Assembly: GCA_944323655.1 (NCBI GenBank)
Contig: CALUTL010000003.1
Location: 1 to 64,000, forward strand
Direction of reading: 5' to 3'
Source of the DNA: Candidatus Gastranaerophilales bacterium
GTDB lineage: Bacteria; Cyanobacteriota; Vampirovibrionia; Gastranaerophilales; Gastranaerophilaceae
Length of the DNA: 64,000 bases
Positions within the stretch are counted from its first letter, which is position 1. The number at the start of each line of letters is the position of its first letter. Position numbers and translations under genes: made by a program. This document shows, piece after piece, positions 15,587 to 24,083 of this stretch. The notes below the pieces were generated by a model. It had not been told where the DNA came from, searched no databases, and worked only from the letters and a program-made list of their open reading frames with translations.

Positions 15587-16891
15587 ATGGAAGCGACGGT
15601 AATAGGAGCAGGGCTTGCGGGATCTGAAGCCGCTCTGCAATTAGCAAAGAGAGGAATTAAAGTCAAATTATACGAAATGCGCCCTGAAGTATCGACAGGA
15701 GCGCACAAGACCGGTGATTGTGCGGAATTTGTGTGTTCAAACAGCTTGGGGGCAGCAGATACAACAAACGCAAGCGGGCTTTTGAAAAAAGAAATGGAGC
15801 TTTTGGGCGGAGAACTCATTAAAATCGCTCTTGAAAACAGTGTTCCTGCCGGAAATGCGCTTGCTATTGACCGAGAAGGCTTTTCCAAAAAGGTGACGGA
15901 AAAAATTCTTGAAAATCCTAATATTACACTTATAAAGGAAGAAATTAAAAAGCTTCCGCCCATGCCTGCGATTATTGCATCAGGCCCTTTAACAAGTGCT
16001 AATTTAGCGGAAGATATTAAAAAGTTTACAAACAGTGAGCATCTTTACTTTTTTGATGCAATTGCGCCGATAATAGAAGCAGAAAGCATAAATTTTGATA
16101 TCGCCTTCCGCCTGAACCGCTACGATAAAGGAGAAGCGGCTTATATTAACTGTCCTATGAATAAGGAACAATACGAAAAGTTTTACGAAATTCTCACAAC
16201 CGCTCCAAGAATTGAATTGAAAGAGTTTGAGAAAAATGCAAAGTTTTTTGAAAGCTGTCTTCCTGTTGAAGTTTTAGCCTCAAGAGGAAAAGACACCCTT
16301 CGTTTTGGCCCTATGAAACCCGTCGGGCTTGTTGATCCCAGAACCGAAGAAGAAAATTATGCGGTTGTACAGTTAAGGCAGGACAACGCCGCAAAAACCC
16401 TTTATAATATAGTAGGTTTCCAGACAAACCTCAAATGGGGAAGCCAAAAAGAACTTATTCACTCAATCCCGGGACTTGAAAATGCCTCTATTGTCAGATA
16501 CGGAGTTATGCACAGAAATACGTTTATTAATTCGCCAAAAATCCTTAATCCGACACTTCAAACAAGAACAAGACAAGATTTGTTCTTTGCAGGTCAGCTC
16601 ACAGGAACGGAAGGTTACACAGAATCTATTGCCTCAGGACTTTTGGCTGGAATTAATATGGCAAGATTTTTAAAAGGTGAAGAACTTCTGACACTTCCCA
16701 AAACAACAATTCTCGGCGCTTTAACCCATTATATTACGAATCCTGAGCATGACAAGTTTCAGCCTATAAATTCTAACTGGGGAATTCTGGATAAAATTGA
16801 ACTTCCTAAAAAAGAACGTAAAAATAAAAAGCTTAAAGCTGAACTTCTTGCAAAAAGGTCTGTTGAATATTTAAGCCAAATTTCCGTATAA
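15587..16891 (+). CDS. trmFO: TrmFO, folate-dependent tRNA m5U54 methyltransferase
   Basis: TrmFO uses 5,10-methylene-tetrahydrofolate and FADH2 to make 5-methyluridine at position 54 of tRNA. The 434-residue product has the family length and landmarks: FAD-binding VIGAGLAGSEAALQLAKRG at 5-23, YEMRP, the cysteine-containing CAEFVCSNSLG, LAIDREGFS, RFGPMKPVGL and the C-terminal FAGQLTGTEGYTESIASGLLAG dinucleotide motif. Only a weak AGGA precedes the ATG. The gene is monocistronic and faces two convergent membrane-protein genes. Confidence 0.95.
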   Translation: MEATVIGAGLAGSEAALQLAKRGIKVKLYEMRPEVSTGAHKTGDCAEFVCSNSLGAADTTNASGLLKKEMELLGGELIKIALENSVPAGNALAIDREGFSKKVTEKILENPNITLIKEEIKKLPPMPAIIASGPLTSANLAEDIKKFTNSEHLYFFDAIAPIIEAESINFDIAFRLNRYDKGEAAYINCPMNKEQYEKFYEILTTAPRIELKEFEKNAKFFESCLPVEVLASRGKDTLRFGPMKPVGLVDPRTEEENYAVVQLRQDNAAKTLYNIVGFQTNLKWGSQKELIHSIPGLENASIVRYGVMHRNTFINSPKILNPTLQTRTRQDLFFAGQLTGTEGYTESIASGLLAGINMARFLKGEELLTLPKTTILGALTHYITNPEHDKFQPINSNWGILDKIELPKKERKNKKLKAELLAKRSVEYLSQISV

Positions 16892-16904
16892 AATTCATTT
16901 AAAT

Positions 16905-17573
16905 TTAAGCTTTTTTATCAATCAAATGTTTGTCATCCTGTAAAGCTTGTGTATTTTTATGATTATCAAGTCCTAAAGCGTTCAAAGCAGGGTGAATAAA
17001 CAAATGCGAAACCTGCGGCGCAAAAATTGCAAGCCCGAAAACCGATCCGACTATATTTCCAAATTCCACAGCACCCTTTAATATCGGGAATTTATTGGGT
17101 TTTTCCTTGTTTAATTCTTCTATTATTGACGAATCATATTCATCTCTGACAAGCCTGCGTACTTTGTTTCCGTTCTCATCCGTCTTGTAAACTCCCTTAA
17201 TCTCTTTTTCAATTGTTTTCTGACGGTTGTTCAAAGTCGTGTCGCAAAGTTTCAAATAATGCGCATATTGCTTACTTGTTTTAAATTTTCCGATTTCTTC
17301 AGGTTTGAATAGCTTTTGCGCAAGCTTAAACGTCCCTTTCTTAAATACGGGTACCACAAGTGCTACATAAACAAGAAGACAGGTCGCTTGATACAAAAAT
17401 TCCTTTGCCGCAGCGTATTTTTTCGTATCCTCATCAATATCTTTATCAATCAAAATAAATCCCGGTCTGCCTATCGCTTTTAGCGTAGTTTCCATCATAA
17501 CCTGCGAATTTGTGTTTGAGGTTATATTGCTTAAAGAATTGCTCGTTAAAATTTTTGTAATTCCGTTAATCAT
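16905..17573 (-). CDS. Hypothetical membrane protein, 222 aa
   Basis: The product shares with its upstream neighbour the pattern A-x-(K/G)-x-I-x-R-P-x-F-x-x-x-D-K followed by T-K-K-Y-x-A-x-(K/R)-E (AIGRPGFILIDKDID near 32, TKKYAAAKEF near 50). A hydrophobic helix follows (LVYVALVVPVF, about 66-80), and a second lies at 175-195. Its start overlaps the upstream stop (ATGA), so translation is coupled. The pair probably arose by tandem duplication. Function unknown. Confidence 0.7.
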   Translation of the reverse strand: MINGITKILTSNSLSNITSNTNSQVMMETTLKAIGRPGFILIDKDIDEDTKKYAAAKEFLYQATCLLVYVALVVPVFKKGTFKLAQKLFKPEEIGKFKTSKQYAHYLKLCDTTLNNRQKTIEKEIKGVYKTDENGNKVRRLVRDEYDSSIIEELNKEKPNKFPILKGAVEFGNIVGSVFGLAIFAPQVSHLFIHPALNALGLDNHKNTQALQDDKHLIDKKA

Positions 17574-18121
17574 ACGCCACCTGCTTTCATACCGTATGAA
17601 TTATAAATTTTAACGCCCGCAAAAGATTGTATGCTCGGTCGGTTTACAGGTGTGTAAACAGGTTGAGGAGCGGGTTTTGTTTTTATCTCGGGAGAAGGTG
17701 AAATTTTGTCGAATTTTTCAGCTAATGCGCCTTTTTTATTATGATAAAACTTGTCCATTAAAGGCTTAATTGCAAGCGAACAAAGCCCAGGAATTACGAC
17801 AAGTGCCGCTGCGCAAACCCCTATCAGCATACAATTCTTTGCTCCTTTGGCTTTTAATTCCTCTGGAAGAAACTTGTTCGCCAACTTTGCCGAACCCTCG
17901 CCCAAAAGCCAATAAACAGGAATTGCTATTAATTCAGTTAAACCTTCCCTGATTGCTGTATATTTTTTGGTTTTCGGCTCCTCTTTTTTGTCCATCATAG
18001 TAAATGTCGGACGGCAAATACCTTTCACTGCCGCAATTGACATTACTACATAGGTCGGTTTATTATTCTCACCTAATTTCAAGCATATTTTTCTGAATTT
18101 GTCTAATAAAGTGGTGTTCAT
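17570..18121 (-). CDS. Hypothetical membrane protein, 183 aa
   Basis: First gene of a two-gene operon with the 222-residue protein (4-base overlap). It carries GICRPTFTMMDKKEEPKTKK near 34-53 followed by Y-T-A-I-R-E-G, a hydrophobic segment (ELIAIPVYWLLGE) and a second one (CMLIGVCAAALVVIPGLCSL, about 99-118). The proline-rich C-terminus holds SFAGVKIY, another F-x-G motif of the style seen in other orphans. No family recognised. Confidence 0.7.
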   Translation of the reverse strand: MNTTLLDKFRKICLKLGENNKPTYVVMSIAAVKGICRPTFTMMDKKEEPKTKKYTAIREGLTELIAIPVYWLLGEGSAKLANKFLPEELKAKGAKNCMLIGVCAAALVVIPGLCSLAIKPLMDKFYHNKKGALAEKFDKISPSPEIKTKPAPQPVYTPVNRPSIQSFAGVKIYNSYGMKAGGV

Positions 18122-18237
18122 GATTCAGATAAACTAAAAATCATAAATATTTTTTTTTGCTATTTGAATATTTGAATATTTAAATACTTTTATCCTCCGT
18201 GCTTATTAATGCTTTTGTAAAAAATTAATCGAAAAAT

Positions 18238-18266
18238 GAACTTTTAATTTTAAAATTCGTTATAAT
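18238..18266 (+). promoter_or_regulatory. ECF-sigma-type promoter of the anti-sigma/sigma operon
   Basis: GAAC (18238-18241) and CGTT (18258-18261) are 16 bases apart, the usual layout for ECF sigma factors. A housekeeping-like TATAAT overlaps at 18261-18266. This fits self-activation of the operon by its own sigma factor, which is inferred. Confidence 0.5.
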
Positions 18267-18284
18267 AGTATAGAGGTTACAAAA

Positions 18285-18629
18285 ATGAAAGATAAATGCA
18301 CAAAATACGAAGCTCTGTTTACATTTGCAGATGAGGAAACTCTGAAAAAGCATCTTGAAGTTTGCGAGGATTGCCGCAAAGAGCAGGAACAAATGGACAA
18401 AGTTTCAGAACTTATTAGTGAAGTTAAGCCTTTTTATAAGAAAAAGACTTCCTCATACCATCATCTTAAAGTGGCATGTATTCTTTTTGCTCTTGTAATA
18501 GGCGGGGCTTCAATAGGCGTAGTAGGAACAAATCAAGACCTTATGGATTATATCCAATACGGAGAAACTCTTTCAGCGGAAGATTTGGGTTTCCCTGTTG
18601 ATTCCTACGGCTTTTTACTGGTGGAATAA
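18285..18629 (+). CDS. Anti-sigma factor with zinc-binding (ZAS-type) domain
   Basis: The 114-residue protein has a cytoplasmic N-terminus with C5 and HLEVCEDC (H-x3-C-x2-C, about 25-32), the zinc-binding motif of anti-sigma factors. One membrane helix follows (ACILFALVIGGASIGVVG, about 64-81) and then a short outer tail. It would hold the ECF sigma factor encoded next at the membrane. The order is anti-sigma first, sigma second, with stop and start overlapping (TAATG), the reverse of the common arrangement. Confidence 0.8.
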   Translation: MKDKCTKYEALFTFADEETLKKHLEVCEDCRKEQEQMDKVSELISEVKPFYKKKTSSYHHLKVACILFALVIGGASIGVVGTNQDLMDYIQYGETLSAEDLGFPVDSYGFLLVE

Positions 18630-19129
18630 TGGATTTAAACGAAATCATAAAAAGAAACAAGCAAAACGTAAAAAATATAATCAGACTGATTACAAAAGAA
18701 GAAGAAAATGAGGATCTTGAACAAGAGGTCTATGTAAAAATCTGGAAAAATTCCGGCAAATACAAAGAACAAGGCTCTTTGACAGGCTGGATAAATACTA
18801 TTGCCAAAAATGTTTCTAAAGATTATCTCAAGTCTTCTTACCGCAAGAAACAAGATATTACAACCTCCGACGACAACATTCTTGTTCTTGTGAAAGACAA
18901 AAAAGCAACTCCCGAAAACAAGCTTTTAAAAACTGAAAGACAAATTCAGATAATGAAAGCAATAAACGGATTAAAACCCAAATTTAAAGAAGTAATAATG
19001 CTTTGTGAAATAGAAGGCTACAGCTACGAAGAATGTTCTAAAAAGCTTAAATGCCCGCTTGGCACAATCAAGTCAAGAATTTACAACGCAAAAAAAGAAT
19101 TAGCAGAAAAGTTACAGGATCTAATGTAA
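18629..19129 (+). CDS. ECF-type RNA polymerase sigma factor
   Basis: The 166-residue product has region 2 (DLEQEVYVKIWKNSGKYK, about 30-46, then LTGWINTIAKNVSKDYLKS) and region 4 (GLKPKFKEVIMLCEIEGYSY near 118, then CPLGTIKSRIYNAKKEL as the HTH). Size and layout fit a minimal ECF sigma factor. Co-transcribed with the anti-sigma gene and, 17 bases later, with a Spy-like periplasmic protein, so it probably directs an envelope stress response. Confidence 0.9.
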   Translation: MDLNEIIKRNKQNVKNIIRLITKEEENEDLEQEVYVKIWKNSGKYKEQGSLTGWINTIAKNVSKDYLKSSYRKKQDITTSDDNILVLVKDKKATPENKLLKTERQIQIMKAINGLKPKFKEVIMLCEIEGYSYEECSKKLKCPLGTIKSRIYNAKKELAEKLQDLM

Positions 19130-19145
19130 AAGAAAGGATGGAAAA

Positions 19146-19763
19146 ATGATTAAAAAAACACTAATTTTAGCGGCACTTGCAGCATTCACATTTAACGGCG
19201 CAATTGCGGCAGACACAATTACAACCCCCGAATCCACCCCAAAAGTTCAAACTCAACTGGCTGCACCGGCTGAAACTCCTGAGGTAAAAGGTGACAGAGC
19301 AGAATTGGATGCTCCTCCGCCGCCGCCCTGCCAAAACAAACGTAATGCAGAATTTGAAAAAAGACTTAAACTTACTGACGAACAAAAAGCTAAAGCTAAA
19401 GAATTGCGCATGAAAGGTCATGAGCAGATGGAACCTATTATGATTAAAATTAAAAATCTAAAACAGGAAAAAGAAATGGTTCTAAGATCTCGTATAGCTG
19501 TTGAAATGCAAAAAGAAAAAATCGCTGAAATTGACGCGCAAATAAAAGATTTGAAAAAACAGGCTCACGAATTAAGAATGCAGAATATGAAAGAATTTGA
19601 ATCAATTCTTACTGACAAACAGAAAAAAGAACTTCAAAAAATGAAAAAAGAAGGCAGAAAAAAGTTTGAAAAAGCAAGAAAAAAATGCATCAAAGAAGGT
19701 AACTGCAAACCGATGCAAAGACCAATTCCGATGCCAAAACCTGCCTCACCGATTGAAGAGTAA
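19146..19763 (+). CDS. Spy/CpxP-like periplasmic protein
   Basis: The 205-residue product has a signal peptide (KKTLILAALAAFTFNGAIAA, cleavage after about 22), a proline-rich spacer with PPPPPC, then long charged helices with LTDEQKAKAKELR (near 77) and ILTDKQKKEL (near 157), the LTxxQ repeats of the Spy/CpxP/ZraP family. Such proteins act as periplasmic chaperones or metal-responsive sensors. Last gene of the sigma operon, AAAGGATGG before ATG. It is probably the effector or feedback component of this stress module. Confidence 0.8.
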   Translation: MIKKTLILAALAAFTFNGAIAADTITTPESTPKVQTQLAAPAETPEVKGDRAELDAPPPPPCQNKRNAEFEKRLKLTDEQKAKAKELRMKGHEQMEPIMIKIKNLKQEKEMVLRSRIAVEMQKEKIAEIDAQIKDLKKQAHELRMQNMKEFESILTDKQKKELQKMKKEGRKKFEKARKKCIKEGNCKPMQRPIPMPKPASPIEE

Positions 19764-19785
19764 CACCTACTTTATATAATAAACT

Positions 19786-19817
19786 AAAGGGCTTCTTACA
19801 AAAGAAGTCCTTTTTTT
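19786..19817 (+). terminator. Rho-independent terminator
   Basis: AAAGGGCTTCTT (from 19786) pairs with AAGAAGTCCTTT (19802-19813), with one G-T pair, followed by a run of seven T. It ends the sigma-factor operon and may also serve the convergent 1137-residue gene. Confidence 0.8.
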
Positions 19818-19841
19818 ATTCTGACCATTATAAATTAGATA

Positions 19842-22800
19842 TTATTTTTTAAATTTCTTCAAAAGATTTCCTGTATCCTGACTATTATCGGCAGAAGTTT
19901 GTTCTGCTGATTTAGTGGGCTGAGGCTGCGGCTGCTCTTGAGATTGAGATGGCGAAGAGGCTTTTTGTGGCTGTTTATTTTCAATTATATTCGCATAATA
20001 AGCAGGATCATCCAGTGATTCTATTGCTTTCATTACGCCCAATCTGCCCGCCTTCAACTGCATATCAGCAAGCAATGTTTGTACTGCCCAGATTATAATT
20101 ATATTTAATGCTGTCCAACTTATACCAACTGCGGCCGCTGATGCTACCAGACCATTCGTTAATAACGACGTTGCAAGAGTTCCTGATTTTAATGCCTGCA
20201 TAAATTCGTCAGGATGTTCTTTTAATTCCTTTAATAATGCCTTTCCAATTCCGGCAAGCTCTTCCTTTGGAATGTTATCGTATATCTTCTCAAGATTAGA
20301 AATAACCGACAGCATCGTCTTTTTATCCATACTTGAAAAGCCCCTCAAATCTGCTTTGTTCTGGAATTCCACCTCCGTCATTTCGCTTACTTCTTTCTTA
20401 AACGATAACAAATATTCTTTCGGATCCGAAAGTTTTTTAAGAATGCCTTTTATAGGCCCTGAAGCTGATTCTGCCGTTTCGTTTACTGCTCCCGTAAGCG
20501 CAGGACGTTCAAATTTTTCAAAAGTACTACTTCCCTGTTTTTGCAAAAATTCTATTATGTTATCCAAGCCTGCCGGAACCTCCTTCAAAGTGTAAGGAAA
20601 TGCGTCACTCATACTCTTAAAGATGCTATCTAACTTTTCATATACAAAAACAACATCACTTTTATCAAAACTATTTGTAATTGCTTTTTTGAAAGCTTTT
20701 ATATCAAATGAACTCATGCCGTATTCGGAATAATTCTTCGTAAATTTATCTGCAAATTCCGCCAACAGAGGATCCATAGTTTCTCTTGGCGCTGTTGCCA
20801 ATTCATTTGCTAATCTGTAAATCTTGTCTTCACCGTATGATTTGCAAGCCAAATCTACATATTTATATACAGCATTTTTAAATCTTTCATCAGACATTAT
20901 TTTGACTCTTTCGGTGTTCTTTATCATTATGTCAAACATATCAGATCTTAATTTTGCGTCATATGAAGATGATTTAAGTTCTTTTATAATATTCAATAAA
21001 TTTTCGAAAAATCCTTTGTATCTGGATTCACTGATATCACCAACAGCCATTAAATTCTTAATAGAACTTTCAATTTTTCCAAGCAATCTTACCTGCTCTC
21101 TATCACCCATATATCTGAATCTGTCAGATGCCATATTCAAATTTTTAACTAATTTAGAACCGATTTCACCAAGTTTATCATTATTAAAATCTATCCCTTG
21201 AATCATTGCAGCTAAAGGTTTGTTTTCTAATTCTATATTTCCGACTTTGTGAGGGATTTTTTCCGAAACATCTTTCAAGTATTTTTTAAAGGTTTTACCT
21301 TTCAAGAATGAACTTAAACCTGCAAGTTTTTTAACAGTCCAATCAATAGCGGAAGCTGCTGTAATTTTACCTCTGCCTATTTGAATAGCTGCGATTAATA
21401 CAGGAGAAATCATTACCAACATGCCGGCACTCAGGGCAAATGGCTGTAAAATTTCAGTTGCAGCTTCCATTGACTCTGAATAAATCTGAGAATTATCATC
21501 TACTTTTTCAAAAGTATTAAACAATTTTCTCTGAAGATTTTTCGCATCGTTAAGCTGTTCTTCGCTTACTTCTGACTTTTGAAGCTGCTCCAGCAAAAGT
21601 TGATGTTCTTTAAATTCTGTTAGTTTATATTTTTCATAAGCATAATATTGCTTCAAAACTGTCGGGACAAACATTGCATATTCTTTTAATTTTTGTCCGA
21701 AAGTTTCCTTTTTGCCTTTGACATCTTTAACTTCCTGCAAATCTTCTTCCGTATAACCGATAAAGTTTCTCGGATCTTTTTCCAGCTCTCGTTTTGCAGT
21801 GTAACGTCCTGCACGGGCGGAAGATTTTTGAAGTTTCAAAGCTATTAATGCCGCAGGAATTGAAGATACTAAGGCTCCGATTAAACCTATAATCTTTGAA
21901 TTACCCCATCTGTGTGACATTCCGGCTGCAAACATTTTCTTAAACACATCAAATACATCTTTTTTACTGGTTTTAACCCTGTCCGCATTATCTTCTGCAA
22001 TTTCAAAAGCTTTCTTCCTTGCAGAATCATTATCCATAAGTTTTTTTACAAATTTGCTCCACCTTACAGAATATCCGGGGGCTCCGGGCTTAATTTCTTT
22101 AAACCTTGCATAAGCAGCTTTGGCTTCTTCTGTCCCGTGCTTATCTACGATATTTTTTACTATTCTGTCCGTCATACCGGTTTTGTTCATAAATAAGCCT
22201 GTCAGCCAGCCGAAGAACCCGCCTACTATCGGTGTTGAACCCATAATTACACCTGCTGCAACTTCCATGTTTTCAGAGTATTTTTCGGCTTCGTTATTGA
22301 TAAGTCTGACTGATCGCTGGATTACTTCTTTGTCTTTCTTTGCCTGAACTATTTCTTCAGGTGTTAAAGTACGAGTAACTTTTTTTGAAGTATCTGTATC
22401 TGCTTTTTTAGCTTTTAAGTATTCTTTTCTATCTCTGAATATGTTAATTATGCTTTTAAAAATTCCGCTTTTCAGCTTTTCTTTTTTCTTTTGTTTTTTA
22501 AGCTCCGGATGTTCTTCAATATATTTCTTGGCTGCTGCTATCTGCTCAGGGGTATAGTTTACAAAGGCTTTCGGATCTTCTAAGATTTTTCGTGCCTGAT
22601 ACCTTGCGATTTTTGAACTGTCTATCTGAAGTTTTGCCGCATAAATTGTCGCACCGACAAATGCTAAAACACCTGATGCAGCAACACCTATTCCGCCGCC
22701 CCAGAGTTTACGCTTATAAGGTTTAACTTTTTGGATATAATTTTGGTATAATTCCATTGCTCTTGCTTTTAATGAAGCATCCGGAATTTTTTCTATTTTT

Positions 22801-23255
22801 CGTTTATCTATGAAATTCCAATAATAAAAACCCTCTTTATTCGGACGGGTTTCATGAATTTTATCCGTAATATCATCAGCCAACTTATGGACGTCCTGAT
22901 TGTTCCAAAGCATTTCTTTTTCTATTTCCCAAATTTTATCACCTGCAGGACCGGCAATTTTTTTGATATAATATGCACCCGTCCCCAATGTTGCCAATAA
23001 TGGTGCTAAAGAAACCAAAGGCGACACCGCTGTTTCAACGTTCTCTGCTACGTTTTCTGAGTGATTATCCATTATGTCGACAACATCTATAATCCTCTCG
23101 CCAAACTGTTTAGCCTCTTCTATTTCTTCAGGGGTATATTGTCTTCGATTATACAACTCTTGACGCTTTGCTTCTGTATCTCGCTGATCCTGTTCCCATT
23201 TTTTGAAGTTTTCACGGTTTTTTACTACTTGTGATAGTGAATTAAAAAAGTCCAT
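19842..23255 (-). CDS. Giant hypothetical membrane protein with three internal repeats
   Basis: The 1137-residue product contains a diverged module three times. Each copy opens with a T/S-x-E-(E/Q)-x-x-x-A-K helix and a SEN(M/V)E-x-A motif (near 55, 325 and 600), includes hydrophobic helices, and closes with L-K/Q-x-x-x-x-A-G/R-R-x-x-x-x-K-x-L-x-D-P (KIARYQARKILEDPKAF near 220, RAGRYTAKRELEKDPRNF near 485, KAGRLGVMKAIESLDDP near 1080). The third copy has a long helical insertion. The tail is glutamine/proline-rich. No family recognised; an envelope-spanning scaffold is one possibility. Confidence 0.75.
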   Translation of the reverse strand: MDFFNSLSQVVKNRENFKKWEQDQRDTEAKRQELYNRRQYTPEEIEEAKQFGERIIDVVDIMDNHSENVAENVETAVSPLVSLAPLLATLGTGAYYIKKIAGPAGDKIWEIEKEMLWNNQDVHKLADDITDKIHETRPNKEGFYYWNFIDKRKIEKIPDASLKARAMELYQNYIQKVKPYKRKLWGGGIGVAASGVLAFVGATIYAAKLQIDSSKIARYQARKILEDPKAFVNYTPEQIAAAKKYIEEHPELKKQKKKEKLKSGIFKSIINIFRDRKEYLKAKKADTDTSKKVTRTLTPEEIVQAKKDKEVIQRSVRLINNEAEKYSENMEVAAGVIMGSTPIVGGFFGWLTGLFMNKTGMTDRIVKNIVDKHGTEEAKAAYARFKEIKPGAPGYSVRWSKFVKKLMDNDSARKKAFEIAEDNADRVKTSKKDVFDVFKKMFAAGMSHRWGNSKIIGLIGALVSSIPAALIALKLQKSSARAGRYTAKRELEKDPRNFIGYTEEDLQEVKDVKGKKETFGQKLKEYAMFVPTVLKQYYAYEKYKLTEFKEHQLLLEQLQKSEVSEEQLNDAKNLQRKLFNTFEKVDDNSQIYSESMEAATEILQPFALSAGMLVMISPVLIAAIQIGRGKITAASAIDWTVKKLAGLSSFLKGKTFKKYLKDVSEKIPHKVGNIELENKPLAAMIQGIDFNNDKLGEIGSKLVKNLNMASDRFRYMGDREQVRLLGKIESSIKNLMAVGDISESRYKGFFENLLNIIKELKSSSYDAKLRSDMFDIMIKNTERVKIMSDERFKNAVYKYVDLACKSYGEDKIYRLANELATAPRETMDPLLAEFADKFTKNYSEYGMSSFDIKAFKKAITNSFDKSDVVFVYEKLDSIFKSMSDAFPYTLKEVPAGLDNIIEFLQKQGSSTFEKFERPALTGAVNETAESASGPIKGILKKLSDPKEYLLSFKKEVSEMTEVEFQNKADLRGFSSMDKKTMLSVISNLEKIYDNIPKEELAGIGKALLKELKEHPDEFMQALKSGTLATSLLTNGLVASAAAVGISWTALNIIIIWAVQTLLADMQLKAGRLGVMKAIESLDDPAYYANIIENKQPQKASSPSQSQEQPQPQPTKSAEQTSADNSQDTGNLLKKFKK

Positions 23256-23332
23256 ATTTTCCCTACAAATTTGTATTATACTATTATAAAAAAAAGAAAA
23301 TACAATTATTTGCCATTATTAGAAAATATTCA

Positions 23333-24001
23333 TTAAGAAACTTTAAGAGGCAGAATTATTTCAAATTCCGTTATTTCATCTGTTGATTTTATTAAGTTTA
23401 AATCAGCACCCATTTTCTGTAAATTATTTTTGCAGATATAAAGCCCTAACCCGCTTCCGTAGCACTTTGTAGTCAAGCCTTCATCAAAAATTTTGCCAGT
23501 TAAATCGTCGGGAATTCTTTCCCCGTTATTGAAAATTTTTACACTTGCAACATCTTCTTCTATTTCGGTTTTTACATTTATAAATCCTGTTTCTTCTATT
23601 GCCTCAATCGCATTTTTTATAAGGTTTACAAGCACTGCCAGAAATTTATTTTCGTCGACTGAAACACAGCAGTCGCTTTTGCACTCCAAGGTTATGTCGA
23701 TATTTTTGTCGTAAACATAAACTTTCGAAAGCTCTATTCCCTGAAGCAGTAACTCTTTCAAATCAAAAATATTACACTCAATATTGCTCAAAGATTTCAA
23801 ATCCAATAGTGAATTTGAAACCATTTTAAGGGATTTCAAAATACAATTAAGAGCGTTATCGACAGGCGGAAGACTAACATTATTTTTCTGTAAATGCTTT
23901 CTGATAATTTCACAATAAACATCACAAATAGAAACCTGATTACGAATTTCATGAGAAATACATCTTGCCTGAGTTTTCAAAATATCGTCCGTTGTCTGCA
24001 T
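23333..24001 (-). CDS. Soluble sensor histidine kinase
   Basis: The 222-residue protein has only a dimerisation/phosphoacceptor domain (H-box SHEIRNQV, His near 17) and a HATPase domain (N-box NLIKNAIEAI near 127, GERIPDD, G-box GSGLGLYICKNNL near 185). There is no membrane segment or sensor domain, so the signal must come from a partner. AAAAGGGG precedes ATG. The response regulator gene lies upstream on the same strand, with a terminator hairpin between them. Confidence 0.9.
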   Translation of the reverse strand: MQTTDDILKTQARCISHEIRNQVSICDVYCEIIRKHLQKNNVSLPPVDNALNCILKSLKMVSNSLLDLKSLSNIECNIFDLKELLLQGIELSKVYVYDKNIDITLECKSDCCVSVDENKFLAVLVNLIKNAIEAIEETGFINVKTEIEEDVASVKIFNNGERIPDDLTGKIFDEGLTTKCYGSGLGLYICKNNLQKMGADLNLIKSTDEITEFEIILPLKVS

Positions 24002-24023
24002 ATAATCCCCTTTTATCTGTCAA

Positions 24024-24060
24024 AAAAGGTTTGACTCAAACATAATAAGCCAAACCTTTT
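24024..24060 (-). terminator. Terminator between response regulator and kinase genes
   Basis: AAAAGGTTTG (24024-24033) pairs with CAAACCTTTT (24051-24060). On the minus strand the stem is followed by six T residues. It sits after the response regulator stop and just before the kinase start, so the kinase would receive only read-through or its own transcription. Confidence 0.75.
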
Positions 24061-24083
24061 ACAAAATTTGCCGCTTTTTATTT

